From: Mycobacterium sp. SMC-8
GTDB lineage: Bacteria; Actinomycetota; Actinomycetes; Mycobacteriales; Mycobacteriaceae
Direction: 5' to 3'
Length of the DNA: 64,000 nt
Assembly: GCF_025263565.1 (NCBI RefSeq)
Contig: NZ_CP079865.1
Location: 6,138,001 to 6,202,000 of the forward strand
The translations under genes and the position numbers were made by a program. Below are positions 55,111 to 64,000 of the stretch, one piece after another. The first letter of the stretch is position 1; each line of letters starts with the position of its first letter. The notes beneath the pieces are model-generated. The model ran no database searches. It saw only the letters and a program-made list of their open reading frames with translations, and was not told where the DNA came from.

Positions 55111-55138
55111 TTGAGTCGGACACTACGGTGGGTATAGG
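55111..55138 (+). promoter_or_regulatory. Probable glgE promoter (SigA-like, overlapping SigF-like)
   Basis: TTGAGT (55111-55116) and TATAGG (55133-55138) are 16 bases apart, a good SigA pair. The same bases give GGTTG (55109-55113) and GGGTA (55130-55134) spaced 16, one mismatch from SigF. The start codon of glgE is about 135 bases further on, leaving a long leader. Confidence 0.5.
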
Positions 55139-55274
55139 CGCGACAGGGCTTTGAGCCGGGCCTGCGGACGGGGACAGGACCACACCGGCCGAGCAGGTTG
55201 AGAACGAGGCAACGACGCGCGGTGCACGCCGTGCGGTGCTGATCGAGTGGTAGGGAGTGCCAGGGAGTGATCGC

Positions 55275-57365
55275 GTGACCGCCGGTCGAATCGAGATCGA
55301 TGACGTCCAGCCCGTGGTGTCGGAAGGGCGCTTCCCCGCCAAAGCGGTCGTCGGCGAGGTTGTCCCGGTGTCGGCAACGGTGTGGCGGGAGGGCCACGAC
55401 GCGGTGGCGGCAACCCTGGTGGTCCGCTACCACGGCACGGCCTATCCCGCGTTGGCCGACGAGCCCCCGGGCCGGGTCCGCTCCACCGAGGCGGTGCCGA
55501 TCCAGGAGGTCGTCACCCCCGGACCGCGGGTGCGGCCGCTGGCCCTGCCGATGGCCCCGGGTCGCACCCCCGACGTGTTCCACGGCCAGTTCACTCCGGA
55601 CGAGGTCGGACTGTGGACGTTTCGGGTGGACGGCTGGGGTGACCCGATCGCGACGTGGCGCAAGAACGTGACTGCGAAACTCGACGCGGGTCAGAGCGAG
55701 GGCGAGCTGAACAACGACCTGCTGATCGGGGCCCGTCTGCTGGACCGCGCCGCGACGGGCGTGCCCCGTCAGGACCGCTACCCGCTGGCGGAGGCGGCCG
55801 CCCGGCTGCGCGAGCCGGGCGATCCGTACTACCGCGCCGGCGCTGCGCTGGCCCCCGACCTGGTGGCGCTGCTCGATCAGTACCCGCTGCGCGAGCTCGT
55901 CACCCGCGGCAAGCAGTACGGCATCTGGGTGGACCGCCCGCTGGCGCGGTTCAGCTCCTGGTATGAGTTGTTCCCGCGCTCCACCGGCGGGTGGGACAGT
56001 TCCGGCCATCCTGTGCACGGGACGTTCGCCACCGCCACCAAGGCGTTGCCGCGGGTGGCCCGGATGAACTTCGACATCGTCTATCTGCCGCCGATCCATC
56101 CGATCGGCAAGGTGCACCGCAAGGGGCGCAACAACAGCGTCACCGCCGCACCGGGGGATGTCGGATCGCCGTGGGCGATCGGCAGCGACGAGGGCGGCCA
56201 CGAGGCCGTCCACCCGGACCTGGGCACCATCGAGGACTTCGACGAGTTCGTCAGCGCCGCACGCTACGAGGGGCTCGAGGTCGCACTGGACCTGGCGCTG
56301 CAGTGCGCGCCGGACCATCCGTGGGCCCGTGAGCACCCCGAGTGGTTCACCGTGCTGCCCGACGGCACGATCGCCTACGCGGAGAACCCGCCGAAAAAAT
56401 ACCAGGACATCTACCCGCTGAATTTCGACAACGATCCCGCCGGGCTCTACGAGGAAGTGCTGCGGGTGGTCAAGTTCTGGGTGTCGCACGGCGTCAAGGT
56501 GTTTCGGGTCGACAACCCGCACACCAAGCCGCCCAACTTCTGGGCCTGGCTCATCGGGGAGGTGAAGAACACCGATCCTGACGTGCTGTTCTTGGCCGAG
56601 GCGTTCACCCGGCCGGCGCGACTGTTCGGACTGGCCAAGCTCGGGTTCACGCAGTCCTACACATATTTCACCTGGCGAACCGCCAAGTGGGAGCTGATCG
56701 AGTTCGGTGAGTCGATCGCCGAGCACGCCGACTACAGCAGGCAGAGCCTGTGGGTGAACACCCCCGACATCCTGCACGAGAGCTTGCAGCACGGCGGTCC
56801 GGGCATGTTCGCGATCCGGGCCGTGCTCGCGTCGACGATGAGCCCCACCTGGGGCATGTACTCCGGCTTCGAACTGTTCGAGCACCGCGCCGTGCGCGAG
56901 GGCAGTGAGGAGTACCTGAACTCGGAGAAGTACGAGTTGCGGCCCCGCGACTTCGAGGCAGCGCTGTCCGACGGCGAATCGCTGGAGCCATTCATCACCC
57001 GGCTCAACGAAATCCGCCGCCTGCACCCGGCTCTGCAGCAGATGCGCACCATCAAGTTCCACCACGTCGACAACGATGCGCTGCTGGCCTACAGCAAGTT
57101 CGATCCCGTCTCGGGCGATCAGGTGCTTGTGGTGGTGACTCTCAACCCGTTCGGCCCGGAGGAGGGAACGCTGTGGCTGGACATGGAGGCGCTGGGCATG
57201 GACCTGCAGGACCGCTTCTGGGTGCGCGACGAGATCTCGGGCGAGGAATACCAGTGGGGCCAGAGCAATTACGTGCGTCTGGAGCCGGCCAAAGCCGTGG
57301 CCCACGTGTTCAACATGCCCCAGGTTCCCGCCGACCAACGAGCCAACCTTCTGCGTAGGGAGTGA
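55275..57365 (+). CDS. glgE: Alpha-1,4-glucan:maltose-1-phosphate maltosyltransferase
   Basis: 696 residues from GTG 55275, with AGGGAG seven bases upstream; GTG 55257 would add six residues but has its purine stretch too close. [20 protein letters not shown] starts the family N-domain. [18 protein letters not shown] holds the nucleophile Asp of the GH13_3 active site, [15 protein letters not shown] the acid Glu, and [22 protein letters not shown] text the sugar-1-phosphate loop. It extends glucan from maltose-1-phosphate. Loss of this enzyme kills M. tuberculosis by phosphosugar build-up. Four bases before glgB. Confidence 0.96.
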   Translation: MTAGRIEIDDVQPVVSEGRFPAKAVVGEVVPVSATVWREGHDAVAATLVVRYHGTAYPALADEPPGRVRSTEAVPIQEVVTPGPRVRPLALPMAPGRTPDVFHGQFTPDEVGLWTFRVDGWGDPIATWRKNVTAKLDAGQSEGELNNDLLIGARLLDRAATGVPRQDRYPLAEAAARLREPGDPYYRAGAALAPDLVALLDQYPLRELVTRGKQYGIWVDRPLARFSSWYELFPRSTGGWDSSGHPVHGTFATATKALPRVARMNFDIVYLPPIHPIGKVHRKGRNNSVTAAPGDVGSPWAIGSDEGGHEAVHPDLGTIEDFDEFVSAARYEGLEVALDLALQCAPDHPWAREHPEWFTVLPDGTIAYAENPPKKYQDIYPLNFDNDPAGLYEEVLRVVKFWVSHGVKVFRVDNPHTKPPNFWAWLIGEVKNTDPDVLFLAEAFTRPARLFGLAKLGFTQSYTYFTWRTAKWELIEFGESIAEHADYSRQSLWVNTPDILHESLQHGGPGMFAIRAVLASTMSPTWGMYSGFELFEHRAVREGSEEYLNSEKYELRPRDFEAALSDGESLEPFITRLNEIRRLHPALQQMRTIKFHHVDNDALLAYSKFDPVSGDQVLVVVTLNPFGPEEGTLWLDMEALGMDLQDRFWVRDEISGEEYQWGQSNYVRLEPAKAVAHVFNMPQVPADQRANLLRRE

Positions 57366-57369
57366 CGAC

Positions 57370-59589
57370 ATGACCAACGCGTCCAATATCCAGAATCAGG
57401 TGGACAGCCCGCACCTGCGGCCGCACACCGCCGACCTGAACCGGCTGCTGGCCGGCGAGCACCACGACCCGCATTCGGTCCTCGGCGCGCATGAATACGA
57501 CGATCACACCGTGATCCGCGCCTTCCGGCCGCACGCCGTAGAGGTGGTCGCGGTGATCGGCGGCACGCGATATCCGTTGCGCCACATCGAGGCAGGCCTG
57601 TTCGCCGTCGCGGTCCCGTTCGTCAATCTGATCGACTACCGGTTCGAGATCAAGTACTCCGAAGACGAGTCGGCCTTCGTGCACACCGTCGCCGATGCCT
57701 ACCGGTTCCTTCCGACCCTCGGCGAGGTCGACCTGCACCTGTTCTCCGAGGGCCGGCACGAACGGCTCTGGGAGGTCCTCGGGGCGCACCCGCGCAGCTT
57801 CACCACCCCCGACGGTGAGGTCACCGGGGTGTCGTTCGCGGTGTGGGCGCCGAACGCCAAGGGTGTGAGCGTCACCGGCGATTTCAACCACTGGGGCAAC
57901 GAGGCGCAGATGCGCGTGCTCGGCTCCACCGGCGTGTGGGAGCTGTTCTGGCCCAACTTCCCTGACGGCGGGCTCTACAAGTTCCGGGTGCACGGCGCCG
58001 ACGGGGCGGTCACCGACCGCGCCGATCCGATGGCGTTCGCGACCGAAGTCCCTCCGCAGACCGCCTCGCGCGTGTTCGAGAGCGACTACACGTGGAACGA
58101 CGAGGAGTGGATGAGCGGGCGGGCGCTGCGCAATCCCGTCTTCGAACCGATGAGCACCTACGAGGTGCACCTGGGCTCATGGCGGCCCGGACTGAGCTAT
58201 ACCGAGCTGGCCGAGCAGCTCACCGCTTATGTTGTTGAGCACGGCTTCACCCACGTCGAGATGCTGCCGGTGGCCGAGCATCCGTTCGGGGGTTCCTGGG
58301 GATACCAGGTCACCTCGTACTATGCGCCGTCGTCGCGGTTCGGCACTCCCGACGAGTTCCGCTACCTCGTCGACGCGCTGCACCGGGCCGGCATCGGCGT
58401 GATCGTGGACTGGGTGCCCGCCCACTTCCCGAAGGACGCGTGGGCGCTGGGCCGCTTCGACGGCACCGCGCTCTACGAGCACGGCGATCCCCGCCGCGGC
58501 GAGCAATTGGACTGGGGCACTTATGTGTTCGACTTCGGTCGAGCCGAGGTGCGCAACTTCCTGGTGGCGAACGCGCTGTACTGGCTGCAGGAGTTCCACG
58601 TCGACGGGCTCCGCGTGGACGCCGTCGCCTCGATGCTCTACCTCGACTATTCCCGCCCGGAAGGCGGCTGGTCGCCGAACATCTACGGTGGCCGCGAGAA
58701 TCTCGAGGCCGTGCAGTTCCTGCAGGAGATGAACGCCACCGTGCACAAGATCAACCCCGGCATCGTCACCATCGCCGAGGAGTCGACCTCCTGGCCGGGC
58801 GTGACGCGCCCGACAAGCCTTGGCGGCCTCGGCTTTTCGATGAAGTGGAACATGGGATGGATGAACGACACGTTGGAGTTCATCAAGCGGGACCCGATCC
58901 ACCGCAGCTACCACCACCACGAGATCACCTTCTCGATGCTGTACGCGTTCAGCGAGAACTACGTGCTGCCGATCAGCCACGACGAGGTGGTGCACGGCAA
59001 GGGCACGCTGTGGGGCCGGATGCCAGGCGACGATCACAGCAAGGCCGCAGGCATTCGCGGCCTGCTCGCCTACCAGTGGGCACACCCGGGCAAGCAGCTG
59101 CTGTTCATGGGCCAGGAATTCGGCCAGCGTGCCGAGTGGTCCGAGGAGCGCGGGGTCGACTGGTTCCAGCTCGACGAGCAGGGCTTCTCCGACGGAATTC
59201 TGCGAATGCTCACCGATGCCAACGAGATCTACCGCACGCGCCGGGCGTTGTGGTCGCGGGACACCCAACCCGAGGGCTACTCCTGGATCGACGCGAACGA
59301 CTCCGCCAACAACGTGCTGAGCTTCCTGCGGTTCGGCGACGACGGCTCGATGATGGCGTGCGTGTTCAATTTCTCGGGCTCAGAGCACACCCGCTACCAG
59401 TTGGGGCTGCCGCATGCGGGCAAGTGGCGCGAGGTGCTCAACACCGATTCCGATACCTATCACGGTTCGGGCATCGGCAACTACGGTGCCGTGGAGGCCA
59501 CCGACGAGCCGTGGCACGGCAGGCCGGCCTCAGCGGTGATGGTGCTGCCGCCCCTGACCGCGCTGTGGTTCGAGCCCGAAAAACCCTGA
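57370..59589 (+). CDS. glgB: 1,4-alpha-glucan branching enzyme
   Basis: 739 residues. An N-terminal CBM48 pair ([40 protein letters not shown]) precedes the GH13 barrel with [18 protein letters not shown] (nucleophile Asp), [15 protein letters not shown] (acid Glu) and [19 protein letters not shown]. It forms alpha-1,6 branches in cytosolic glucan and capsular glucan precursors. Equivalent of Rv1326c. Coupled with glgE by a four-base gap. Confidence 0.96.
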   Translation: MTNASNIQNQVDSPHLRPHTADLNRLLAGEHHDPHSVLGAHEYDDHTVIRAFRPHAVEVVAVIGGTRYPLRHIEAGLFAVAVPFVNLIDYRFEIKYSEDESAFVHTVADAYRFLPTLGEVDLHLFSEGRHERLWEVLGAHPRSFTTPDGEVTGVSFAVWAPNAKGVSVTGDFNHWGNEAQMRVLGSTGVWELFWPNFPDGGLYKFRVHGADGAVTDRADPMAFATEVPPQTASRVFESDYTWNDEEWMSGRALRNPVFEPMSTYEVHLGSWRPGLSYTELAEQLTAYVVEHGFTHVEMLPVAEHPFGGSWGYQVTSYYAPSSRFGTPDEFRYLVDALHRAGIGVIVDWVPAHFPKDAWALGRFDGTALYEHGDPRRGEQLDWGTYVFDFGRAEVRNFLVANALYWLQEFHVDGLRVDAVASMLYLDYSRPEGGWSPNIYGGRENLEAVQFLQEMNATVHKINPGIVTIAEESTSWPGVTRPTSLGGLGFSMKWNMGWMNDTLEFIKRDPIHRSYHHHEITFSMLYAFSENYVLPISHDEVVHGKGTLWGRMPGDDHSKAAGIRGLLAYQWAHPGKQLLFMGQEFGQRAEWSEERGVDWFQLDEQGFSDGILRMLTDANEIYRTRRALWSRDTQPEGYSWIDANDSANNVLSFLRFGDDGSMMACVFNFSGSEHTRYQLGLPHAGKWREVLNTDSDTYHGSGIGNYGAVEATDEPWHGRPASAVMVLPPLTALWFEPEKP

Positions 59590-59601
59590 TCGACTTTGCG
59601 G

Positions 59602-59658
59602 CGAAATCGCATTCCACGCGCCAAATCCCGAGTCGGGGCCGCATGGAATGCGATTTCG
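59602..59658. terminator. Hairpin repeat between convergent glgB and ybbN-like gene
   Basis: Perfect 15-bp arms CGAAATCGCATTCCA (59602-59616) and TGGAATGCGATTTCG (59644-59658) with a 27-base loop. It begins 12 bases after the glgB stop and ends six bases before the stop of the leftward gene. It could end transcription in both directions; the loop is long for an intrinsic terminator and there is no T-run, so a dispersed palindromic repeat is also possible. Confidence 0.65.
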
Positions 59659-59664
59659 GCGGGA

Positions 59665-60561
59665 TCAGTAGAGGGCGTTGGCCAGATTGCGCCGCCCCGC
59701 GATGACGTCCGGGTCGGCTGGGTCGAACAGATCGAAGAGCTCGATGAGGCGGGTGCGCACCCGGGTGCGGTCGTCGCCTTCGGTGCGCTTCACCAGAGCG
59801 GTCAGCCGCGCGAACGCGGCGGCGACATCCTGCTGCATGACCTCGACGTCGGCGGCGGCGAACGCGGCGTCGATGTCGTCGGGTGCCGCATCGGCCGCGG
59901 CGATCGCGTCCCGGGAATGCGTGGTCGCACGCTGCAGGAACTCGATCTGACGCACTGCGCCCTTGGCCTCGGGATGATTCGGGTCGGCGTCGAGGATCGC
60001 CTGGTACGCGTTGCGTGCGGCGTCGAAATCCCCGGCGTCGAGATGGGCGCGCGCCTGCTCAACCTCGGGATCGACCGCTTCAGCGCCGTCTGCATCGCCG
60101 GCACCCCCGGCGAGCTTGCCGGCTGTTGCGCTCAGCAGGGAGTCGATCCAGCGCCGCAGCTGCTCGGGCGGCTGCATGCCCTCGAAACTGGACAGCGGTC
60201 GGCCCGCGGCCAACGCCACAACGGTCGGCACCGCCTGCACACCGAACATCTGCGCGACGCGCGGCGTGGTGTCGACATTGACCGAGGCGAAGGCCCACTT
60301 GGGGCCGTCGGCGGCGGCCAGCGCGGACAGCGCCTCACCGAGTTGGACACTGGAATCGCTGCGCGGCGACCACAGCAGCACGACGACGGGCACCTCGGTG
60401 GAGCGCGCCAGCACCTCGGCTTCGAGGTTGGCTTCGGTGATCTCCACGCCACCCGGGTTCCCTGCCGGCGCGCTATCGCCGGCCGCGGGGCGTTGCTTGA
60501 GCGCCGACAGGTCGACAGCTCCCGTCAGCGCAGACGAAATTCGGGGTCCAGGTCGAGTCAC
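59665..60561 (-). CDS. Thioredoxin-fold/TPR co-chaperone-like protein (YbbN type)
   Basis: 298 residues. The thioredoxin fold is seen in VPVVVLLWSPRSDSSVQLGE, FASVNVDTTPRVAQMFGVQA and VPTVVALAAGRPLSSFEG, but the CxxC site reads WSPRSD and I see no cysteine in the whole protein. The second half has TPR-like helices (ARAHLDAGDFDAARNAYQAI). E. coli YbbN (CnoX) has this plan and works as a holdase. Equivalent of Rv1324. No redox activity is possible. Confidence 0.88.
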   Translation of the reverse strand: MTRPGPRISSALTGAVDLSALKQRPAAGDSAPAGNPGGVEITEANLEAEVLARSTEVPVVVLLWSPRSDSSVQLGEALSALAAADGPKWAFASVNVDTTPRVAQMFGVQAVPTVVALAAGRPLSSFEGMQPPEQLRRWIDSLLSATAGKLAGGAGDADGAEAVDPEVEQARAHLDAGDFDAARNAYQAILDADPNHPEAKGAVRQIEFLQRATTHSRDAIAAADAAPDDIDAAFAAADVEVMQQDVAAAFARLTALVKRTEGDDRTRVRTRLIELFDLFDPADPDVIAGRRNLANALY

Positions 60562-60573
60562 ATCTCAAGTCTG

Positions 60574-60948
60574 TCACGTCGTTTCGGGTACCGGCGCGCC
60601 CGGTCGAGGAAGCCCGTCGGAAACCGGCTGGGATCCCATCCGACCACTGCGATCAGCCCATATGAGGAAGATCACACTACCTAACGGTACGATGCTGCCC
60701 AGCAACGCCAGCAACCACGTCCCGACACCCCATTTGTTCAAGATCCCGACGACGAGCGCGGCCACCCCGAACGCGACGAACACGCCGCCGTGCACCGGGC
60801 CGAACACCTTCACACCGATCTCGGTCTGCGGTGAGCCCAGGTACTTGAAGTACATACCGAGCAGCAGTCCGACCCAGCTGACCGCCTCGGCAAAAGCGAT
60901 CAACCGGAACCAGCCCGCCGCGCTGCGGAGGTCGTAAGCGCTAGTCAT
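60574..60948 (-). CDS. DUF3817 membrane protein, second copy
   Basis: 124 residues from ATG 60948 (ATG 60957 is possible; neither has a clear ribosome site). Membrane segments GWFRLIAFAEAVSWVGLLLG, FGPVHGGVFVAFGVAALVVG and TWLLALLGSIVPLGSVIFLI, with GPVHGGVFVAF as the DUF3817 core. Related in plan to the 38502 gene. Function unknown. Follows on the same strand as the ybbN-like gene (12 bases). Confidence 0.85.
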   Translation of the reverse strand: MTSAYDLRSAAGWFRLIAFAEAVSWVGLLLGMYFKYLGSPQTEIGVKVFGPVHGGVFVAFGVAALVVGILNKWGVGTWLLALLGSIVPLGSVIFLIWADRSGRMGSQPVSDGLPRPGAPVPETT

Positions 60949-61008
60949 GCCGGCCATTGTGCCCGACCGCACGACCAGCTACTACACCGCGTCGTTGATG
61001 CGAGTTGC

Positions 61009-62190
61009 TCAGGGCCTGCGCAGGATCAGGGCGTCACCCTGCCCGCCGGCGCCGCACAGCGCGGCCACCGCGTAGCCCGAACCGCGACGAGCCAACTCCA
61101 GCGCGGCGTGCAGCGTGATCCGCGCGCCGGACATCCCGATCGGGTGACCGATAGCGATGGCGCCGCCGTTGGTGTTCACCTTCTCAGCGTCGATCCCCAA
61201 CTCCTTGGTCGACGCGAGCGCCACGGCGGCGAATGCCTCGTTGATCTCGACGACGTCGAGCTGGTCGACCGAGATGCCTTCCTTGGTCAGCGCCTTCTTG
61301 ATCGCGTTGGCCGGCTGGCTCTGCAGCGTCGAATCCGGACCGGCCACCACGCCGTGGGCACCGATCTCGCACAGCCAACTCAGCCCCAACTCCTCGGCCT
61401 TGGCCTTGCTCATCACCACGACCGTGCATGCGCCGTCGGAGATCTGCGACGCCGAACCGGCGGTGATGGTGCCGTCGTTGCGGAACGCGGGCTTCAGGCC
61501 CGAGAGCGACTCGGCGCTGGTATCGGCGCGGATGCCCTCGTCCTCGCTGAACTCGATCGGGTCGCCCTTGCGCTGCGGGATCTTGACGGGCACCACCTCG
61601 TCGGCGAAGACCCCGTCCTTCCACGCCCTGGCCGCCTTCTGATGCGACGACGCCGCGTACTCGTCCTGCTCGGCGCGGGTGAATCGGTCGACGTCGTTGC
61701 GCTGCTCGGTCAGCGCGCCCATCGGCTGATCGGTGAACACGTCGTGCAAACCGTCGTAAGCCAGGTGATCGAGCGCCGTGACGTCGCCGTACTTGTACCC
61801 TGACCGGCTGTTCATCAGCAGGTGCGGGGCCTGGGTCATCGACTCCTGACCACCGGCGACGATGACGTCGAACTCACCCGCCCGGATCAGCTGATCGGCC
61901 AGCGCGATCGCATCGATGCCCGACAGGCACATCTTGTTGATCGTCAGCGACGCCACGTCCCACGGGATGCCGGCAGCCACCGCAGCCTGCCGCGCCGGCA
62001 TCTGGCCGGCGCCGGCCGTCAACACCTGGCCCATGATCACGTACTCGACCGCGGAGGCGGGAACGTTCGCCTTCTCCAGCGCGCCGGCGATCGCCACGGC
62101 ACCGAGATCACTGCCCTTGAAATCCTTGAGCGAACCCATCAGCTTGCCCACCGGGGTACGCGCTCCAGCAACGATCACTGACGTCGTCAT
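61009..62190 (-). CDS. fadA4: Acetyl-CoA acetyltransferase (thiolase)
   Basis: 393 residues from ATG 62190, behind [46 protein letters not shown] (acyl-Cys), [37 protein letters not shown] (His) and [18 protein letters not shown] (base Cys) are all intact. It is a biosynthetic-type thiolase; the equivalent is FadA4 (Rv1323). Divergent from methylmalonyl-CoA epimerase, as in M. tuberculosis. Confidence 0.95.
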   Translation of the reverse strand: MTTSVIVAGARTPVGKLMGSLKDFKGSDLGAVAIAGALEKANVPASAVEYVIMGQVLTAGAGQMPARQAAVAAGIPWDVASLTINKMCLSGIDAIALADQLIRAGEFDVIVAGGQESMTQAPHLLMNSRSGYKYGDVTALDHLAYDGLHDVFTDQPMGALTEQRNDVDRFTRAEQDEYAASSHQKAARAWKDGVFADEVVPVKIPQRKGDPIEFSEDEGIRADTSAESLSGLKPAFRNDGTITAGSASQISDGACTVVVMSKAKAEELGLSWLCEIGAHGVVAGPDSTLQSQPANAIKKALTKEGISVDQLDVVEINEAFAAVALASTKELGIDAEKVNTNGGAIAIGHPIGMSGARITLHAALELARRGSGYAVAALCGAGGQGDALILRRP

Positions 62191-62283
62191 GACGACCTCC
62201 ACACTTGTTTCGGATGGCTGGAAAGAGGCTATACGTGCGCACCGGCCTATTCGAAACTGATCTTGTCAGGTTACCTTTACGTT

Positions 62284-62763
62284 ATGACCGCCGAGCAGAC
62301 TGACGCCCGTCCGGCATTGGCCACCGCGCTGGTGACCGGGATTGACCATGTCGGCATCGCCGTCCCCGATCTGGACGTGGCGATCAAGTGGTATCACGAC
62401 CACCTGGGCATGATCGTGCTCCATGAGGAGATCAACGAGGAGCAGGGTGTCCGCGAGGCGATGCTGTCGGTGCGCGGCGCGCCGGTGGGCAGCGCACAGA
62501 TCCAGTTGATGTCGCCGCTGGACGAGACCTCGACGATCGCCAAGTTCATCGACAAGCGGGGCCCCGGCCTGCAACAGCTGGCCTACCGAACCAGCGACAT
62601 CGACGCGCTCAGCGAGCGCCTGCGTGAGCAGGGCGTCCGGCTGCTGTACGACACCCCGCGGCGCGGCACCGCGAACTCGCGGATCAATTTCATCCATCCG
62701 AAGGACGGCGGCGGCGTGCTGATCGAGCTGGTCGAGCCCGCCAAGGATTCGGCAGCGCACTAG
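62284..62763 (+). CDS. mce: Methylmalonyl-CoA epimerase
   Basis: 159 residues from ATG 62284 (an in-frame TTG/GTG upstream is less likely). The vicinal-oxygen-chelate fold has ALVTGIDHVGIAVPDLDVAI (first metal His), AQIQLMSPLDETSTIAKFID, GPGLQQLAYRTSDIDALSER (second His replaced by Gln/Leu neighbourhood, check needed) and GGGVLIELVEPA (Glu). It interconverts (2R)- and (2S)-methylmalonyl-CoA for propionate use. Equivalent of Rv1322A. Its stop overlaps the convergent small gene by four bases. Confidence 0.92.
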   Translation: MTAEQTDARPALATALVTGIDHVGIAVPDLDVAIKWYHDHLGMIVLHEEINEEQGVREAMLSVRGAPVGSAQIQLMSPLDETSTIAKFIDKRGPGLQQLAYRTSDIDALSERLREQGVRLLYDTPRRGTANSRINFIHPKDGGGVLIELVEPAKDSAAH

Positions 62764-63053
62764 GACCACCGGCGGGTCGGACCGCGCGTGGCGCGGTGCG
62801 TCCAGCACGACGTGTGCCAGTGACGCCGATCGTCCACCCCTTCCGGATCGTCGACCGGCCACACGACGACGTGCGCCGTGCCCGGCCGAATCTCGTGATC
62901 GCACCCCGGACACCGGTAAGCCTTGGCCGCCCGCGCGCCCGGCACCGTGCGGACCTCATAGTCGTAGCCGTCGGCGCCCGCCTCGATGCGCCGCGGCGCG
63001 GGCAGCGGGTCACGCACCGGCGCTCGTCTGCGCGGAATGCGCCGCCTGCCCAT
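62760..63053 (-). CDS. Small zinc-ribbon-like protein (Rv1322 type)
   Basis: 97 residues from ATG 63053, which shares one base with the nucS stop. A basic N-terminus ([20 protein letters not shown]) precedes YRCPGCDHEIRPGTAHVVVW and RRHWHTSCWTHRA, giving C-x2-C...H...H-x2-C, suited to bind zinc. It is conserved in place next to nucS (Rv1322). A role with NucS or nucleic acid is suggested by position and charge only. Confidence 0.88.
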   Translation of the reverse strand: MGRRRIPRRRAPVRDPLPAPRRIEAGADGYDYEVRTVPGARAAKAYRCPGCDHEIRPGTAHVVVWPVDDPEGVDDRRHWHTSCWTHRATRGPTRRWS

Positions 63054-63724
63054 CAGAACAGTCGGAACTCGTCGTTGTCCATGCCCCGCATCTTGTCGTA
63101 ATCCAAAGTCACACAACGGATTCCACGGTCAGTTGCCAGCGTGCGGGCCTGCGGTTTTATCTGCTGGGCGGCGAACACCCCGGCGACCGGCGCCAGCAGC
63201 GAGTCCCGGTTAAGCAGCTCGAGGTAGCGGGTGAGTTGTTCGACTCCGTCTATCTCGCCCCGGCGCTTGATCTCCACAGCGACCGAGCGGCCCCGCTCGT
63301 CCCGGCACAGCAGGTCGACCGGCCCGATCGGGGTCATGTACTCGCGACGCACCAATGTGTAGCCGGCGCCGAGCAGTTCGACGTGCTCGGCCAGCAGGGC
63401 CTGCAGATGCGCCTCGACGCCGTCCTTGACCAGACCCGGGTCGACACCCAACTCATGGGAGGAGTCGTGCTCGATTCCCTCCACCGTGATCCGCAACTGC
63501 TCCCCCGCCTTGTTCTCGACCACCCAGACCGGCGCTTCGCCGTCGGGCTGCTCGATGATCCAGCAGGGGGGAGACATCCAGTTCAGGGGCTTGTAGGCAC
63601 GGTCGTCGGCATGCACACTGACCGACCCGTCTGCCTTGAACAGCAACAGCCGCCGGGCCGAAGGCAGGTGAGCGGTGAGTCGTCCGACGTAGTCCACGGT
63701 GCACTGGGCGATGACGAGGCGCAC
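63053..63724 (-). CDS. nucS: Mismatch-specific endonuclease NucS (EndoMS)
   Basis: 223 residues from GTG 63724 ([16 protein letters not shown]). [20 protein letters not shown] and [20 protein letters not shown] form the N-terminal DNA-binding part. [20 protein letters not shown] and [20 protein letters not shown] carry the nuclease Asp, Glu and Lys. Actinobacteria lack MutS/MutL and use NucS for non-canonical mismatch repair with the beta clamp; loss raises mutation rate. Equivalent of Rv1321. Divergent from a cyclase gene. Confidence 0.96.
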   Translation of the reverse strand: MRLVIAQCTVDYVGRLTAHLPSARRLLLFKADGSVSVHADDRAYKPLNWMSPPCWIIEQPDGEAPVWVVENKAGEQLRITVEGIEHDSSHELGVDPGLVKDGVEAHLQALLAEHVELLGAGYTLVRREYMTPIGPVDLLCRDERGRSVAVEIKRRGEIDGVEQLTRYLELLNRDSLLAPVAGVFAAQQIKPQARTLATDRGIRCVTLDYDKMRGMDNDEFRLF

Positions 63725-63771
63725 GGAACCACCATAGATGTCGGACGAAGTGTCACTAGGCTGACGCCACA

Positions 63772-64000
63772 ATGAACGCGACGAAGAGCGTGCCGCATCG
63801 GTTGGGCCGAGTGCTGGAGAGGGTGACTCGACAGAGCGGGCGGCTGGGGACGCCGGACTACGGGTCCTGGCTGCTGGGCAAGCCGGAGGAAAGCCAAGCC
63901 CGACGACGCGTCCGCATCCAGGTCATCCTGACAATCCTTCTCCTGTTCACCAACATCCTGGGCATCGCGGTGTCGCTGTTGCTCAACACGGTCGCCATCC
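63772..64000 (+). CDS. Membrane cyclase, Rv1320c type (3' end outside window)
   Basis: 76 codons are visible from ATG 63772. [20 protein letters not shown] and [20 protein letters not shown] match the start of the M. tuberculosis Rv1318c-Rv1320c cyclases with N-terminal membrane domains. The catalytic part is cut off. Its place next to nucS and its orientation agree with Rv1320c. It would be the third class III cyclase in the window. Confidence 0.85.
   Translation, partial: MNATKSVPHRLGRVLERVTRQSGRLGTPDYGSWLLGKPEESQARRRVRIQVILTILLLFTNILGIAVSLLLNTVAI

Overview
The window is high-GC actinobacterial DNA, almost certainly from a Mycobacterium of the Mycolicibacterium (environmental, fast-growing) type. 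The evidence is GTG/TTG starts, ATGA/GTGA-overlapping operons, fad/ech/SDR catabolic clusters, a WhiB protein and NucS. In addition, 38.1-64 kb reproduces, in inverted order, the gene order I know from M. tuberculosis Rv1320c-Rv1343c (class III cyclase, nucS, mce, fadA4, ybbN-like, glgB, glgE, glgP, dinG, pncB, clpS, DUF2017, P1 peptidase, mec, cysO, cysM, rhomboid, murI, cAMP phosphodiesterase, rph, rdgB, DUF3817, lprD).

Layout. (1) 1-19.8 kb: an accessory acyl-CoA catabolic island. It holds SDRs, enoyl-CoA hydratase, a two-subunit acyl-CoA dehydrogenase, two acyl-CoA synthetases, a [2Fe-2S] ferredoxin, a CoA-transferase, an F420-type (LLM) oxidoreductase, a B12-dependent acyl-CoA mutase split over two genes, a DUF35/thiolase-like pair resembling the Ltp2-ChsH2 retro-aldolase, a double-domain acyl-CoA dehydrogenase, the remnant of an epimerase gene and a TetR repressor. 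Together they could activate, oxidise, rearrange and cleave a branched or cyclic carboxylic acid; the substrate is not evident. A cyclase with six predicted membrane helices lies inside this island. (2) 19.8-28.8 kb: a tightly overlapped divergent gene set. Polyprenyl-diphosphate synthase and an unknown protein read left. Two unknown proteins, a cyclase-ATPase-TPR signalling protein and a large desaturase-like flavoprotein read right. This is the best candidate here for an undescribed system. (3) 28.8-37 kb: single genes of mixed function (enoyl-reductase-like, SRPBCC, sulfatase, amidohydrolase, AraC, a frameshifted TetR, WhiB, hydrolase, a small membrane protein behind a near-perfect SigF promoter). 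(4) 37.2-38.1 kb: tRNA-Leu(UAG) and a frameshifted LAGLIDADG-type gene. (5) 38.1-64 kb: the conserved core block for nucleotide sanitation, RNA processing, the CysO/CysM/Mec cysteine pathway, NAD salvage, DNA repair and the GlgE/GlgB/GlgP alpha-glucan pathway, with a zinc-metallopeptidase lipoprotein and an acyltransferase as insertions relative to the M. tuberculosis order.

Noteworthy non-coding structure includes a block of paired inverted repeats plus a 17-bp tandem repeat (1.4-1.7 kb), a 19-bp perfect palindrome shared by two divergent promoters (5.87 kb), a TetR-type palindrome (19.12 kb), a partial duplication of the tRNA 3' end (37.17 kb) and a 15-bp-arm hairpin between glgB and the ybbN-like gene (59.6 kb). 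All functional assignments come from reading the sequence and remembered family knowledge; no database search was run.
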